This document shows, piece after piece, positions 63,001-64,000 of a stretch of 64,000 nucleotides of DNA. The notes under the pieces are model-generated. The model saw nothing but the letters and a program-made list of their open reading frames with translations, ran no database searches and was not told the origin of the DNA. Within the stretch, counting starts at the first letter, position 1. Each line of letters opens with the position of its first letter. The translations under genes and the position numbers were made by a program. Source of the stretch: Struthio camelus (lineage: Eukaryota > Chordata > Aves > Struthioniformes > Struthionidae); the NCBI RefSeq assembly GCF_040807025.1, contig NC_090982.1:88475463-88539462 (forward strand). The letters are read 5' to 3'.

Positions 63001-63178
63001 CGCACGCAGTGCAGCAATTCTGTCGAGTGCAGTTATTCTTCTGAGTTGAAACATGCTGTGGTGCAACTATTAATTTTATGTTTTTTATTCAAAAAGTTTT
63101 ATTCACCTGATAACGGAATAGTGGGGAACTTCATATGTCGTTTATGATAGTTCAGTAGCCTTTCCTCCAGGATGCATG

Positions 63179-63252
63179 CAATATATCTCTCTCTATATAT
63201 GTATGTATATATGTGTGTGTGTATATATGTCTGTATATATATAAAAAACACA
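63179..63252. repeat. Compound TA/TC/TG microsatellite
   Basis: Interleaved TCTCTC, TATATA, TGTATG and GTGTGTGTG units over about 70 bp. Confidence 0.9.
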
Positions 63253-64000
63253 ATATGAGTAGAAAAATTCATTGATTTTTTTTATAATAAGGTAGATGTT
63301 AACTCTTACTTTGCTGTTCCTTAGGCCCAAGCTAAGGAATATATGCTGCTGCGGGTGCCGGGGGGCGCAGGTTTCATTGAAAAGTCAGGCTGTGTTGCCT
63401 CTTCCTGCTTGCTCCTTATGGCAGGGCTGCCAGTTCTTGAGATTACCTTGAACAGCTGGAGATATTTGGAAGAACGGGGACATTTGTCACAAAGTGACTG
63501 GATTACACGAGTGTATCGTCCTTATTGAAAAAAACTTGACAGCATGAACCCTGAAGTGCCGTAAAGCAAGGAATAAACTGAAATAACTCAGTTCCTACCA
63601 TTAAAGTCTCAATCTTTAAGTCAGTGCGGCTTTGTTTTGGAATTTAGCTCATGGTGATTGATAATGCTGAAGAAGTGAGAAGCATGAGGGATGGTCTGCA
63701 GTTGCTGATGTCCTCTCTTTCTTTAGTTACGATGTTGACAATGGTAGCAATGATTTTTATTTATTCCCCTTCCTCCCCTGCCCTGCTTACCACCACATCT
63801 CTGCTGTTGCATGTTCTATAGTCTAGCTGAAAGGAAAAAGAAATTAGAAGTAACTCGTTAGCCACCATTACTGGGGAAGTGGAAGGTTGAATACGCTTAC
63901 CATCAAGGCTTGGAAACCAGAAACTAGAAAATCCGAAGCTAGCGTATGACTTTTAATTAGACTATTTCTATTTTTAGTTACCTTTTGTTTATTTGTTTAG

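Larger units (their letters stand above)
51483..64000 (+). other. WDR7: Probable WDR7 intron 1 (no coding exon recognised)
   Basis: I looked for the WDR7 N-terminus (MAGNS...) and its first WD40 repeat in the plus frames and did not find them, so the first coding exon probably lies beyond 64,000. The stretch is AT-rich and CpG-poor apart from a CR1 fragment and simple repeats. Acceptor-like polypyrimidine-CAG sites at 58,979 and 62,787 precede no recognisable coding sequence. Confidence 0.5.

Noticed and set aside
1-64000. Bacterial-type systems (operons, CRISPR arrays, toxin-antitoxin modules) or endogenous virus genes
   Set aside because: The window is vertebrate nuclear DNA with spliced genes and CR1 LINEs; I saw no direct-repeat arrays of CRISPR type and no gag/pol/env-like frames.

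Overview
The window is vertebrate nuclear DNA and almost certainly from a bird. The interspersed repeats are CR1 LINEs with the typical avian 3' end, there are no SINE-rich tracts of mammalian type, and the one recognisable gene has eight small exons with canonical GT/AG junctions. From memory of vertebrate synteny (human 18q21 block, largely on the avian Z chromosome), the locus is the TXNL1-WDR7 neighbourhood. The Z placement is inference only.

Layout. Positions 1-29,600 are intergenic DNA downstream of TXNL1. Two stretches (about 1-9.5 kb and 19.5-25.3 kb) are unusually CpG-rich, with several island-like blocks but no recognisable gene. They are interrupted by an AT-rich block at 5.82-6.56 kb that looks like a conserved noncoding element. 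CR1 copies lie at 1.93-2.13, 8.65-9.01 and 11.06-11.76 kb. Positions 29,829-47,793 on the minus strand hold the complete coding sequence of TXNL1 in eight exons: 98+97+174+123+70+173+105+30 nt, giving 289 codons plus a stop. Its CpG-island promoter occupies about 47.6-48.35 kb. Positions 48.9-49.4 kb hold an old CR1, followed by AT-rich spacer. Positions 50.94-51.9 kb are a second CpG island with a strong plus-strand splice donor (exon end 51,482), which I interpret as the noncoding first exon and promoter of WDR7. The rest of the window to 64,000 would then be WDR7 intron 1, with a decayed CR1 ORF2 fragment at 56.96-58.03 kb. I found no WDR7 coding exon inside the window.

The two genes are head to head, about 3.5 kb apart, with separate CpG islands. 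TXNL1 encodes a cytosolic/nuclear thioredoxin fused to a PITH domain that docks on the 26S proteasome. WDR7 (rabconnectin-3 beta) regulates V-ATPase. Nothing suggests joint function beyond proximity.

I see no novel molecular system. The items most worth a second look are a 21-bp direct repeat carrying YY1-like cores in the TXNL1 promoter, an in-frame upstream extension of the TXNL1 reading frame, an RFX X-box-like palindrome in the WDR7-side island, several perfect short inverted repeats, the AT-rich CNE-like block, and the orphan CpG-rich clusters.
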